Source: an uncultured Acetatifactor sp.
GTDB taxonomy: Bacteria > Bacillota > Clostridia > Lachnospirales > Lachnospiraceae
DNA: 19,195 nt
Assembly (NCBI GenBank): GCA_910589655.1
Contig: CAJUTJ010000189.1
Span: forward strand, 1 to 19,195
Reading direction: 5' to 3'
Position numbers and translations under genes: made by a program. Positions 1 to 6,842 of this stretch are shown one piece after another; positions within the stretch are counted from its first letter, which is position 1, and each line of letters begins with the position of its first letter. The notes under the pieces were generated by a model. It was not told the origin of the DNA. It did not search any database and worked only from the letters and a program-made list of their open reading frames with translations.

Positions 1-2
1 CT

Positions 3-114
3 ATGTTTCGCTGGTCTAAATTTCCACCTGACTGCGTTGGCTTCACTCGACGATGCCACCGCATCGACTCGTTCAGCCGCCTTGCAGACTGAAAATTTAT
101 CCTGCGCCAAACAT
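3..114. repeat. Long imperfect palindrome, possible dispersed intergenic repeat
   Basis: The two halves of this segment are largely complementary. The outer arms ATGTTT (3-8) and AAACAT (109-114) pair, AAATTT occurs in both arms (18-23 and 93-98), GGCT/AGCC pairs further in, and the tip is a perfect hairpin, CGATGC (51-56), loop CACC, GCATCG (61-66). The transcript of either strand would fold into one long rod with internal loops. No protein is convincingly encoded. It could be a REP- or MITE-like intergenic element or a structured RNA; whether it is repeated elsewhere cannot be seen here. Confidence 0.6.
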
Positions 115-509
115 ACGGGCAATTAGGGCGGATTATACTAGTGTACTGACAGTTGAAGCGGTTTTGAAGAAAAGGAATAATATCTTGGCAGCTTCTCCCA
201 AAAGCCGAAATGACATTTCTTTGGAATTTCTAACAGGGGAAGGAAAGTTGGTCTAAGTGAATGTGCCGGAGGGTTTGGAATGTCGCGGCAGCACTCTTCG
301 GCTTTTGCCGAAGGGATGCGGCTGCGATTTTGCGTGCATCCCGGTTCCTTCCCAACTGTGCCCGGTGAAATTCCGCAAAATCATTTATTCAGCAGCGACA
401 ATGCAGATCATGAAAAATTCCGCCTGCAGCGCTGCTGTGCCGTTGCACATTCGATTTATTGATTTGAGTGCGCAGGAGGGTGTGTAAACACCCCTATTTA
501 AGCGCGCAG
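115..509. other. Intergenic region without a convincing gene
   Basis: Short open frames exist, but they lack ribosome binding sites and have no recognisable protein character. Two small hairpins are visible: CTTCGGC (296-302) with GCCGAAG (307-313) around a TTTT loop, and GGGTGT (478-483) with ACACCC (488-493). Neither is followed by a T run, so I do not call them terminators. The second hairpin includes part of an AGGAGG sequence (474-479) that lies too far from the next start codon to be a normal ribosome binding site for it. Confidence 0.5.
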
Positions 510-1286
510 ATGGGGATGAAGATGACAGCAGGACAGATTGGAACCATAGTTATATTAGCGCTGGCGCTGACTGTGATGGGCGGCGGTTATATCGCTTATA
601 GAGTGATAAGAGAAAAGGTAAGGTCATTTACCCGGATGGCATTTGGATCCGATACCATAAAAGGAAGTATTGAAAATATGGATCGGGAAGCGGAGATAAC
701 CCCGAAGTCGGTATCCGCGGCTACCAGCCTTTATCTGCCGCAGATATTGCGGGATTTTCCGGAGTTTCATTACGACGAAATGAAAAACAGGGCGGAGAAT
801 GTATTGATCGGCTTTTTGGCGGGTATCGATGAAAAGGACAGGGAAAAGTTATCCGAGGGCATTACCGGTGAGCTGAGAGAAAAACTGTGTCTGAAAATAG
901 AAGCGCTGGAGAATGAAGGTGCGGAGGAACATTTTAGAAATATTAAGATTCACAGGACGGAGATAAAAATTTACCGCAGACTCAAGGGCAGATGCAGCAT
1001 TATTTTCCAGTCTGCGGTACAATACAATTACTATAAAACAAAGGGTGGCGCGGTGACAGAGGGTGCGGAGGACCGTTTGAAGCAGAGCCGGTACAATGTG
1101 GAAATGGTTTACATACAAGACCGCGATTTGATCGAAAATCAGGCGGATTCCGGGCTGGCTGTGAATTGTCCGAACTGTGGAGCGCCGCTTCCGAAACTGG
1201 GAGCCAAGAAATGTCTCTATTGCGACTCGCCCATTGAAGAGTTTAATATAAAAATATGGTATTTCAGTGATGTGGAGGAGAATTAA
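510..1286 (+). CDS. Membrane-anchored Tim44-like domain protein with C-terminal zinc ribbon
   Basis: Function is not established. Numbering from the ATG at 510, a single hydrophobic segment (about residues 7-32, GTIVILALALTVMGGGYIAY) would anchor the N-terminus in the membrane. The middle part (about 80-215) resembles the Tim44-like fold seen in small bacterial membrane-associated proteins. The C-terminus carries a CPNCG...CLYC zinc ribbon (about 220-238), so the soluble part is probably cytoplasmic. The start is uncertain: ATG codons at 510, 516 and 522 all precede the membrane segment. An in-frame GTG at 468 would extend it by 14 residues, but no ribosome binding site supports that start. 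The GGGGA before 522 makes that ATG a reasonable alternative. The gene stands alone upstream of pcrA. Related proteins of this architecture are common in Lachnospiraceae. The family assignment comes from overall appearance, not a search. Confidence 0.7.
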   Translation: MGMKMTAGQIGTIVILALALTVMGGGYIAYRVIREKVRSFTRMAFGSDTIKGSIENMDREAEITPKSVSAATSLYLPQILRDFPEFHYDEMKNRAENVLIGFLAGIDEKDREKLSEGITGELREKLCLKIEALENEGAEEHFRNIKIHRTEIKIYRRLKGRCSIIFQSAVQYNYYKTKGGAVTEGAEDRLKQSRYNVEMVYIQDRDLIENQADSGLAVNCPNCGAPLPKLGAKKCLYCDSPIEEFNIKIWYFSDVEEN

Positions 1287-1502
1287 ATTTAGAATTTGTC
1301 TGAAAAATAATTTCCCCGGTATGCGAGTCTCACTCTGCGGCCTGCTGTGTTTTCATTTGGGGAACAATGTCCCGCTGTGCCGCAACTTTCAGCGAGCAAT
1401 GGATATATCAGGTATTGGGCATGGATGATACCTTTTCTGGAAAAGCCGGTTATGAAAATGCGAAAAGCAGACGGCTGACGAACAAAACGACTAGGAGGAT
1501 AT
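1287..1502. other. Intergenic region upstream of pcrA with weak hairpins
   Basis: No gene is visible. TGCGGC (1336-1341) can pair with GCCGCA (1379-1384). AGGTAT (1410-1415) pairs with ATACCT (1428-1433) followed by TTT, which could be a weak terminator of the upstream gene. I see no clear promoter by eye. The pcrA ribosome binding site AGGAGG ends the region. Confidence 0.35.
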
Positions 1503-3803
1503 ATGAGTATTTACGATACTTTAAATAAAGAACAAAAAGAGGCAGTATTACAGACAGAGGGTCCGCTGCTGCTATTGGCAGGGGCGGGAAGCGGTAAAAC
1601 CAGAGTGCTTACACATAGAATCGCTTATCTCATTGACGAGATGGGGGTAAAGCCTTGGAATATTCTCGCCATTACCTTTACTAACAAGGCGGCGGGGGAG
1701 ATGCGGGAGAGAGTGGACAACCTTGTGGGATTTGGGGCAGACCAGATCTGGGTATCTACCTTTCATTCCGCCTGCGTGCGTATCCTGCGGAGACATATCG
1801 ACAGGCTGGGCTTTGAAAACGGTTTTACCATTTATGACACGGATGACCAGAAGACGGTGATAAAAGCCATCTGTAAAAGCCTTAATATTGACACTAAGGC
1901 ATATAAGGAACGTGCCATAATGGGAGTGATCTCTTCGGCGAAAGATGAACTGGTTGATGTCAGGGAGTATGAACTGAATGCCGCAGGGGACTTTGCCAAG
2001 TCCGTGTATGCCAAAGTTTACCGGGAATATCAAGAAACGCTGAAAAAGAATAATGCGTTGGATTTTGATGATATTATTGTGAAGACGGTGGAATTATTCA
2101 AAAATTGTCCGGAAGTGCTGGACACGTATCAGGAACGTTTCCGTTATATTATGGTGGACGAGTATCAGGACACTAATACGGCGCAGTTTGAACTGGTGCG
2201 GCTTTTGGCAGACAAATACAGGAATCTCTGTGTGGTGGGGGATGATGACCAATCTATTTATAAATTCCGCGGTGCAAATATCAGAAATATTTTAGACTTT
2301 GAAAAATATTTTCCTGAGGCAGCGGTGATTAAGCTGGAGCGCAATTACCGTTCCACCCAGTCTATTCTGGATGCCGCCAACGCGGTTATCAGTAATAATG
2401 AGAGCCGCAAGGATAAGGCTCTTTGGACGGATAAGGGAGCGGGCAGCCTCGTCCATTTCCGGCAGTTTGACAATGCTTATGAAGAGGCGGAGTATATTGC
2501 GGATGAAATTGCCCGCGAGGTGAAACGCAAAAATGTGGAATATCGGGATCACGCAGTCTTGTACCGGACCAATGCGCAGGCTCGTCTGTTGGAAGAGCGT
2601 ATGATTATGGAAAGTGTTCCATACAATGTGGTAGGCGGCACAAATTTCTATGCCAGAGCAGAGATTAAGGATATATTGGCTTACCTGAAAACCATTGACA
2701 ACGGCCGGGATGAAGTGGCAGTACGCCGGATTATCAATGTGCCCAAACGAGGCGTGGGGAATGCTACTTTGGAAAAGCTGGAAGACTTTGCCGAGATGAA
2801 AAATATGGGATTATACGAGGCCATGGAGCAGGCGGATGATATAATGAGTCTGGGAAAGGCGGCCGCAAAAATAAAGCCTTTCGTATTCCTGATCCAAAAT
2901 TTCAGAAATCATTTAGAGGAATATACCATTGCGGAACTGATCAAGGAAATTGTGGAAAAAATCGAATATGCGGAATATCTGCAGAACAATGATGAAGAGA
3001 GTGCGGAGGACAGGCTGGCCAATGTGGATGAATTGATCACCAAGGCGGTTAATTATCAGGAAACTCATGAGGATCCCTCTTTGACGGAATTTCTCGAGGA
3101 GGTGGCGCTGGTGGCGGATATCGACAATGTAAATTCCGATGATAACAGAGTGCTTCTGATGACGCTGCATTCCGCTAAGGGATTGGAATTCCCCCATGTT
3201 TACCTTGCCGGTATGGAAGACGGTTTGTTTCCCAGCTATATGAACATCGCTTCCGATGACCCTTCCGATGTGGAAGAAGAAAGACGATTGGCTTATGTGG
3301 GTATTACCAGAGCCATGGATGAATTGACTTTGACCTGTGCGCGGATGCGGATGACCAGAGGGGAGACACAATATAATCCCGTCAGTCGTTTCGTCCGGGA
3401 GATTCCCACGGAACTCATGGATAATACTGTGCCGACACCCAAATCGATTCCTAAAGATACGCTGTCGGATTTGATGGGTCTGCCCAAGGAACCGTCCGGC
3501 GCCTATGATTTCAGACCTAAGGCTATTAACCGGCCCAAGGCCGCCGTAAAGGCGGATAAGCCTTTCATTGCAAAAGGAATCGGCAGCCTGAACCAGATTG
3601 CCGGCCTCTCCAAAGGGGCGCCGTCCCAGCCTGCGGCGGAGCTGGCCTTCGGTGTGGGAGACAGGGTATCTCATATTAAATACGGCGAAGGAACGGTTTT
3701 GAATATTGCGAAAGAGCCAAGGGATTATAAAGTTACCGTAAGCTTTGACAAAGCGGGGCAAAAAATTATGTATGCATCTTTTGCAAAATTGAAAAGGTTG
3801 TAG
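1503..3803 (+). CDS. pcrA: ATP-dependent DNA helicase PcrA (UvrD/Rep superfamily 1A)
   Basis: A 3'-5' DNA helicase that in Gram-positive bacteria acts in nucleotide excision repair, plasmid rolling-circle replication and removal of RecA filaments and stalled RNA polymerase. At 766 aa it has the usual PcrA length. Visible motifs are Walker A AGAGSGKT (26-33), motif Ia ITFTNKAA (57-64), motif II DEYQDTN (219-225), motif III GDDDQSIYKFRGA (246-258), motif IV LERNYRS, motif V MTLHSAKGLEFP and motif VI RRLAYVGITRA. The last 50 residues (GDRVSHIKYGEGTV) form the Tudor-like tail that binds RNA polymerase in PcrA. The start is fixed by AGGAGG six bases upstream of the ATG. Nothing is unusual about it. 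It is a core chromosomal gene and should not be confused with the shorter GajB-like helicase in the defence operon. Confidence 0.96.
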   Translation: MSIYDTLNKEQKEAVLQTEGPLLLLAGAGSGKTRVLTHRIAYLIDEMGVKPWNILAITFTNKAAGEMRERVDNLVGFGADQIWVSTFHSACVRILRRHIDRLGFENGFTIYDTDDQKTVIKAICKSLNIDTKAYKERAIMGVISSAKDELVDVREYELNAAGDFAKSVYAKVYREYQETLKKNNALDFDDIIVKTVELFKNCPEVLDTYQERFRYIMVDEYQDTNTAQFELVRLLADKYRNLCVVGDDDQSIYKFRGANIRNILDFEKYFPEAAVIKLERNYRSTQSILDAANAVISNNESRKDKALWTDKGAGSLVHFRQFDNAYEEAEYIADEIAREVKRKNVEYRDHAVLYRTNAQARLLEERMIMESVPYNVVGGTNFYARAEIKDILAYLKTIDNGRDEVAVRRIINVPKRGVGNATLEKLEDFAEMKNMGLYEAMEQADDIMSLGKAAAKIKPFVFLIQNFRNHLEEYTIAELIKEIVEKIEYAEYLQNNDEESAEDRLANVDELITKAVNYQETHEDPSLTEFLEEVALVADIDNVNSDDNRVLLMTLHSAKGLEFPHVYLAGMEDGLFPSYMNIASDDPSDVEEERRLAYVGITRAMDELTLTCARMRMTRGETQYNPVSRFVREIPTELMDNTVPTPKSIPKDTLSDLMGLPKEPSGAYDFRPKAINRPKAAVKADKPFIAKGIGSLNQIAGLSKGAPSQPAAELAFGVGDRVSHIKYGEGTVLNIAKEPRDYKVTVSFDKAGQKIMYASFAKLKRL

Positions 3804-3806
3804 TAA

Positions 3807-3834
3807 TTTTACGGCAAATGTGGTATGCTATAAA
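3807..3834 (+). promoter_or_regulatory. Candidate promoter for the small acidic membrane protein gene
   Basis: A -35-like TTTTAC (3807-3812) lies 16 bases before TATAAA (3829-3834), which is preceded by TG one base upstream (an extended -10). It sits in the 78-base gap after pcrA and about 48 bases before the next start codon. Judged by eye only. Confidence 0.4.
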
Positions 3835-3881
3835 AAAGACGGCAGAGAGGCTGCTAAAGAGATAAACGGAGGTATAGACTT

Positions 3882-4163
3882 ATGAATAAGCTGGAGAATT
3901 TAATGGATATTGCGAGACTGAATGAATTCCTTGGTAAGAAGGAGGAAGAGGAGAAGAAAAAATATAATGCGGTATTGTGCGTGCTGGCAGTGATCGGCGC
4001 AATCGCGGCAATCGCAGGTATTGCATATGCGGTATACCGGTATCTTACCCCTGATTATATGGATGACTTTGATGACGAGTTTGAAGATGATTTCGAGGAT
4101 GAAGATATGGACGAAGAAGAGGATGATTTCTTCGTTGATGAGGCAGAAAAGGGCGAGGACTGA
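3882..4163 (+). CDS. Small single-pass membrane protein with highly acidic tail
   Basis: 93 aa, function unknown. Three parts are clear: a charged N-terminal helix (1-28) ending in a Glu/Lys run, one transmembrane helix (about 29-53, rich in Val, Ile and Ala), and a tail (59-93) made almost entirely of Asp, Glu, Phe and Met. The basic YRY just after the membrane helix and the anionic tail leave topology open. A GGAGG sequence precedes the ATG. I recognise the N-terminal phrase MNKLENLMDIARLNEFL as typical of an uncharacterised protein family in Lachnospiraceae, which supports the taxonomic placement but gives no function. It has its own candidate promoter and a terminator-like hairpin downstream, so it is probably monocistronic. 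Confidence 0.8.
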   Translation: MNKLENLMDIARLNEFLGKKEEEEKKKYNAVLCVLAVIGAIAAIAGIAYAVYRYLTPDYMDDFDDEFEDDFEDEDMDEEEDDFFVDEAEKGED

Positions 4164-4217
4164 TTCCGGCGCTTTGAGTATGGGGGATTAGGAATTTCCT
4201 GTTTATGAAATGTAAAG

Positions 4218-4260
4218 CAGTTTGGGAAAATATTGTTCCCAGACTGTTTGTCCGTATTTT
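4218..4260 (+). terminator. Probable Rho-independent terminator
   Basis: An 11-pair stem is formed by CAGTTTGGGAA (4218-4228) and TTCCCAGACTG (4236-4246) with one G-U pair and a 7-base loop. It is followed by TTTGTCCG and a T5 run (4257-4261). It lies 54 bases after the stop of the small acidic membrane protein gene. The T tract is interrupted, so termination may be partial. Confidence 0.55.
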
Positions 4261-4262
4261 TA

Positions 4263-4386
4263 AATCAGTTCGGAGGATGCCGCATGAGAAAGTTTGTTTT
4301 GGGCAGGTGTTCTCCGAACTGATTATTTGTATTGGTTCCTCAAGCCTTGCAAAGAGGGAGGACTCCCGCGTAAAGGAGTCCGGCTT
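4263..4386. other. Two further stable hairpins upstream of rlmD; possible structured RNA
   Basis: AATCAGTTCGGAG (4263-4275) and CTCCGAACTGATT (4312-4324) are perfect 13-base inverted repeats around a 36-base loop in which TGCC (4278-4281) and GGCA (4302-4305) can also pair. Next, GGACTCC (4360-4366) and GGAGTCC (4375-4381) form a hairpin, extended by AAGCC (4342-4346) with GGCTT (4382-4386) across a one-sided 13-base bulge. With the preceding terminator-like stem this makes three consecutive structures in about 170 bases. It could be a small RNA or a leader element for rlmD. I do not recognise a known riboswitch class. Confidence 0.45.
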
Positions 4387-4575
4387 CTGCTTATGCATAC
4401 AAGAAGTATAAGAAACAGATTCAGATTTATGCAATAGCTGCAGTTAATATATTTATGGCCAATGAGGGAATAAATGCGGAGAAGTATACTTACACACAAT
4501 AAAATCCATGAACAGGAGTTTATTGTTAAGAATATTGATTGGTATGTGTGCTAAAGCGCGCAAAGGGGTATATGG

Positions 4576-6510
4576 ATGAAAAAAGGACAGGTATATGAAG
4601 GTTTTGTCGAAAGGGTGGATTTCCCTAATAAAGGAGTCATTAAGGTTGGGGAGGATACCGTTATCGTTAAAAACAGCCTGCCCGGCCAGAAAATCAAATT
4701 CAGCGTAAATAAGGTCAGAAAAGGGAAGGCGGAAGGCCGCTTGCTGGAGGTGACGGAACAATCACCTCTGGAAACAGGCTCTCCGTGTTCTCGTTTTGGC
4801 ATATGCGGGGGATGTACGTATTTATCGCTTCCTTACGAAGAACAGTTAAGAATGAAAGAAGCGCAGGTAAAGAAACTGTTGGACGGAGCGCTTTCGGGGC
4901 AGGAACGCAGCTGGCGCTGGGAGGGGATTAAAGGCAGTCCAAAGACCTATGAGTACCGCAATAAAATGGAGTTTTCTTTTGGGGATGAATGTAAGGATGG
5001 GCCGCTGGCATTGGGAATGCATAAAAGGGGCAGTTTTTATGATGTGGTAAATGCGGAAGATTGTGCCATTGTAGACGGAGACTATCGCATGATTTTGAAG
5101 GCGGTGCGGGAGTATTTCGGAGACCGGGAAGTGCGCCACTTTCACAGGCTGCGCCATGAGGGATATCTGAGACACCTGCTGGTGAGGAAGGCATCCAAGA
5201 CAGGGGAAATTTTAGCGGCATTAGTTACAACTTCCCAGCTGCCATGGAAAACCGTCAAGGTTTCGGGACAGGAGCCGGACAGGACGGAAGAAGGAGAAAG
5301 TGCCGCTTCATTATCTGCCGGAAGAAATGAAACAGGGCAGAAGCCGCAGGAAACAGAGCAGAGGACACAGGAAACAGGGCAGAGGACGCAGGAAACAGAG
5401 TGGAATACACAGGAAACAGAGTGGAAGGCGCAGGAAACAGGGCAGAAGCCGCAGGAAACAGAGCAGAAGCCGCAGGAAACGGCACCAATATCAGAAGAAG
5501 CATTAATAGAAGGCTTTAGAGATTTACTGCTGTCTCTGGAGTACGAGGGCAGACTTCAGGGACGATTTGCCGGTATCTTACATATTGTAAACGATTCTCA
5601 GGCGGATGTGGTTCAAAGCGACAGGACGGACGTGCTGTACGGAAAAGAATATTTTTATGAGGAACTGTTGGGCCTTCGCTTTAAAATTTCCACCTTTTCC
5701 TTTTTTCAGACGAATTCCTACGGCGCAGAAGTACTCTATGAGACTGTGCGGGAGTATATCGGTGAGCTAGGGAGCTGTAGGGCAGATGGAAAACCGGATA
5801 AAACCGTCTTCGATTTATACAGCGGCACAGGCACCATTGCGCAAATGACGGCTTCCGCAGCGGAGAAAGTAGTGGGTGTTGAGATTGTAGAAGAAGCGGT
5901 GGAGGCTGCCGAACGAAATGCTCTGGAGAACGGGATTACCAATTGCCGGTTTATAGCAGGAGATGTACTGAAAGTGTTGGACGAATTGGAGGAGAAACCG
6001 GATCTGATTATTTTAGACCCGCCCCGGGACGGTATCCATCCAAAAGCATTGCCAAAGATTATTTCTTATGGTGTGGATCGGATTATTTACATATCCTGTA
6101 AACCCACCAGCCTTGCCAGAGATTTGGAAATATTCCTGCAAAACGGATATGAGGCAGAGCGTGCGGTTGCCGTGGATCAGTTTCCTTGGACGGCGAATGT
6201 CGAGACGGTTGTCTTGCTTTCCAAGGGCGAGGTCGACTCAAAAAAGATTCGGGTTGAGTTCTCTTTGGAAGATATGGATATGTCCGAATTTCAGGATGGG
6301 GCAACATACACGCAGATAAAGGAGTATGTACTGGAACATAGTGGATTAAAGGTATCCAACCTATATATTTCGCAGATTAAACGGAAATGCGGGATTGAGG
6401 TAGGAAAGAATTACAATCTGCCGAAATCAGATGATTCCAGACAACCCCAGTGTCCGCCGGAAAAAGAGGAAGCAATCCGAGAAGCATTCAAATATTTTGG
6501 GATGATCTAA
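4576..6510 (+). CDS. rlmD: 23S rRNA (uracil-5-)-methyltransferase, RlmD/RumA type, with internal repeat and C-terminal extension
   Basis: Methylates a uridine of 23S rRNA at C5 using S-adenosylmethionine. Domains in order: TRAM RNA-binding domain (1-60); four [4Fe-4S] cysteines C71, C77, C80 and C163; SAM site DLYSGTGT (413-420); DPPRDG (481-486); catalytic C508 in YISCKP; and VETVVLLS (542-549), where most family members end. Two things are odd. Residues 252-300 are seven copies of a seven-residue Gln/Thr/Glu repeat inserted between the first half and the methyltransferase core, making the protein longer than the usual 450-550 aa. About 95 extra residues follow VETVVLLS and end in a compact domain with a KCGIEVGKNYNLPK segment. 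AAAGGGG precedes the ATG. It is the last core gene before the mobile region. RlmD rather than TrmA is favoured by the TRAM domain and Fe-S cysteines; the exact target uridine is not certain. Confidence 0.92.
   Translation: MKKGQVYEGFVERVDFPNKGVIKVGEDTVIVKNSLPGQKIKFSVNKVRKGKAEGRLLEVTEQSPLETGSPCSRFGICGGCTYLSLPYEEQLRMKEAQVKKLLDGALSGQERSWRWEGIKGSPKTYEYRNKMEFSFGDECKDGPLALGMHKRGSFYDVVNAEDCAIVDGDYRMILKAVREYFGDREVRHFHRLRHEGYLRHLLVRKASKTGEILAALVTTSQLPWKTVKVSGQEPDRTEEGESAASLSAGRNETGQKPQETEQRTQETGQRTQETEWNTQETEWKAQETGQKPQETEQKPQETAPISEEALIEGFRDLLLSLEYEGRLQGRFAGILHIVNDSQADVVQSDRTDVLYGKEYFYEELLGLRFKISTFSFFQTNSYGAEVLYETVREYIGELGSCRADGKPDKTVFDLYSGTGTIAQMTASAAEKVVGVEIVEEAVEAAERNALENGITNCRFIAGDVLKVLDELEEKPDLIILDPPRDGIHPKALPKIISYGVDRIIYISCKPTSLARDLEIFLQNGYEAERAVAVDQFPWTANVETVVLLSKGEVDSKKIRVEFSLEDMDMSEFQDGATYTQIKEYVLEHSGLKVSNLYISQIKRKCGIEVGKNYNLPKSDDSRQPQCPPEKEEAIREAFKYFGMI
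5326..5481 (+). repeat. 21-bp tandem repeat inside rlmD
   Basis: About seven copies of a 21-bp unit (core CAGGAAACAGAGCAGAAGCC) encode a heptapeptide of the form ETxQxxQ at residues 252-300. Copies differ by a few bases. The unit is a multiple of three, so gain or loss of copies keeps the frame. The complementary strand is open through the repeat as well, which is a composition effect and not a second gene. Confidence 0.9.
6199..6222. other. Candidate attachment site in the rlmD 3' region (left end of the integrated element)
   Basis: This segment encodes VETVVLLS, the conserved end of RlmD/RumA proteins. The reading frame continues for another 95 or so codons into a domain not part of the catalytic core, and element-type genes follow. 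The 3' end of rum/rumA is a documented insertion hotspot for integrative elements in streptococci. I infer that the element joined here and supplies a replacement C-terminus. The partner site at the other end lies outside the window, so no direct repeat can be shown. Confidence 0.35.
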
Positions 6511-6534
6511 CATCCCGCAAAATGGAGGTTTCTT

Positions 6535-6780
6535 ATGGATAGATTGATTTCTTGTGAGTTTAATATGGATACCGCTTGTGTGGAATTGAAATTCTTTGAT
6601 GGCAGTATGCTTGCTATTGATACGATTGCGGTGGAGAACGAAGTTGCCGACAATATGTATCAGCGTTCGGAGTTGGACTGGCTGATCTACAATAAGCCGT
6701 TGGAATATGCACAGCTTGTACTTGGTGGTAATTTGGAACAGTATATACATGGAACGCCGGAACATCAATTGATTGATTAA
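6535..6780 (+). CDS. DUF6061 family small protein
   Basis: 81 aa, function unknown. The sequence LISCEFNMDTACVELKFFDG followed by MLAIDTIAVENEVADNM and a RSELDWLIYN segment is characteristic of DUF6061, a family I associate with integrative and conjugative elements of Clostridia. It is acidic and predicted to be soluble, with no membrane helix. GGAGG lies eight bases before the ATG, and the start is 24 bases after the rlmD stop, so read-through from rlmD is possible. The transcript ends at the strong hairpin at 6794-6832. Its presence marks the left part of the mobile region. No biochemical role can be inferred. Confidence 0.85.
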   Translation: MDRLISCEFNMDTACVELKFFDGSMLAIDTIAVENEVADNMYQRSELDWLIYNKPLEYAQLVLGGNLEQYIHGTPEHQLID

Positions 6781-6793
6781 ACTATATAAACAT

Positions 6794-6832
6794 AACACAG
6801 TCCACTGGTTCAGATGATCAGTGGACTGTGTT
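6794..6832. terminator. Bidirectional Rho-independent terminator
   Basis: A perfect 14-pair stem, AACACAGTCCACTG (6794-6807) with CAGTGGACTGTGTT (6819-6832), and an 11-base loop. T-rich sequence follows on the + strand, and the complement of ATATAAACAT flanks it on the other. It lies between the stop of the + strand DUF6061 gene and the stop of the minus-strand helicase gene, as expected for a shared terminator. Confidence 0.9.
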
Positions 6833-6842
6833 TCATTGTTGC

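Noticed and set aside
53..487. Two back-to-back short + strand open frames (53-256 and 257-487)
   Set aside because: The first begins inside the palindrome, neither has a ribosome binding site, and their residue make-up (scattered Cys, Pro, Arg) does not look like a protein. Probably chance.
2913..3761. A 282-codon minus-strand open frame opposite pcrA
   Set aside because: It lies wholly within the conserved pcrA coding sequence and shows no family features.
4205..4411. Small + strand open frame of 68 codons in the gap before rlmD
   Set aside because: It starts just before a terminator-like hairpin, runs through all three inverted repeats and has no ribosome binding site; the structure explains the conservation better than a protein would.
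5326..5481. CRISPR array at the 21-bp repeats
   Set aside because: The copies are directly adjacent with no spacers and are in frame in rlmD, and no cas gene is nearby.
5255..5503. Antisense and alternate-frame repeat proteins across the rlmD tandem repeat
   Set aside because: A 21-bp repeat keeps several frames open at once. The repetitive peptides in the other frames are a by-product.
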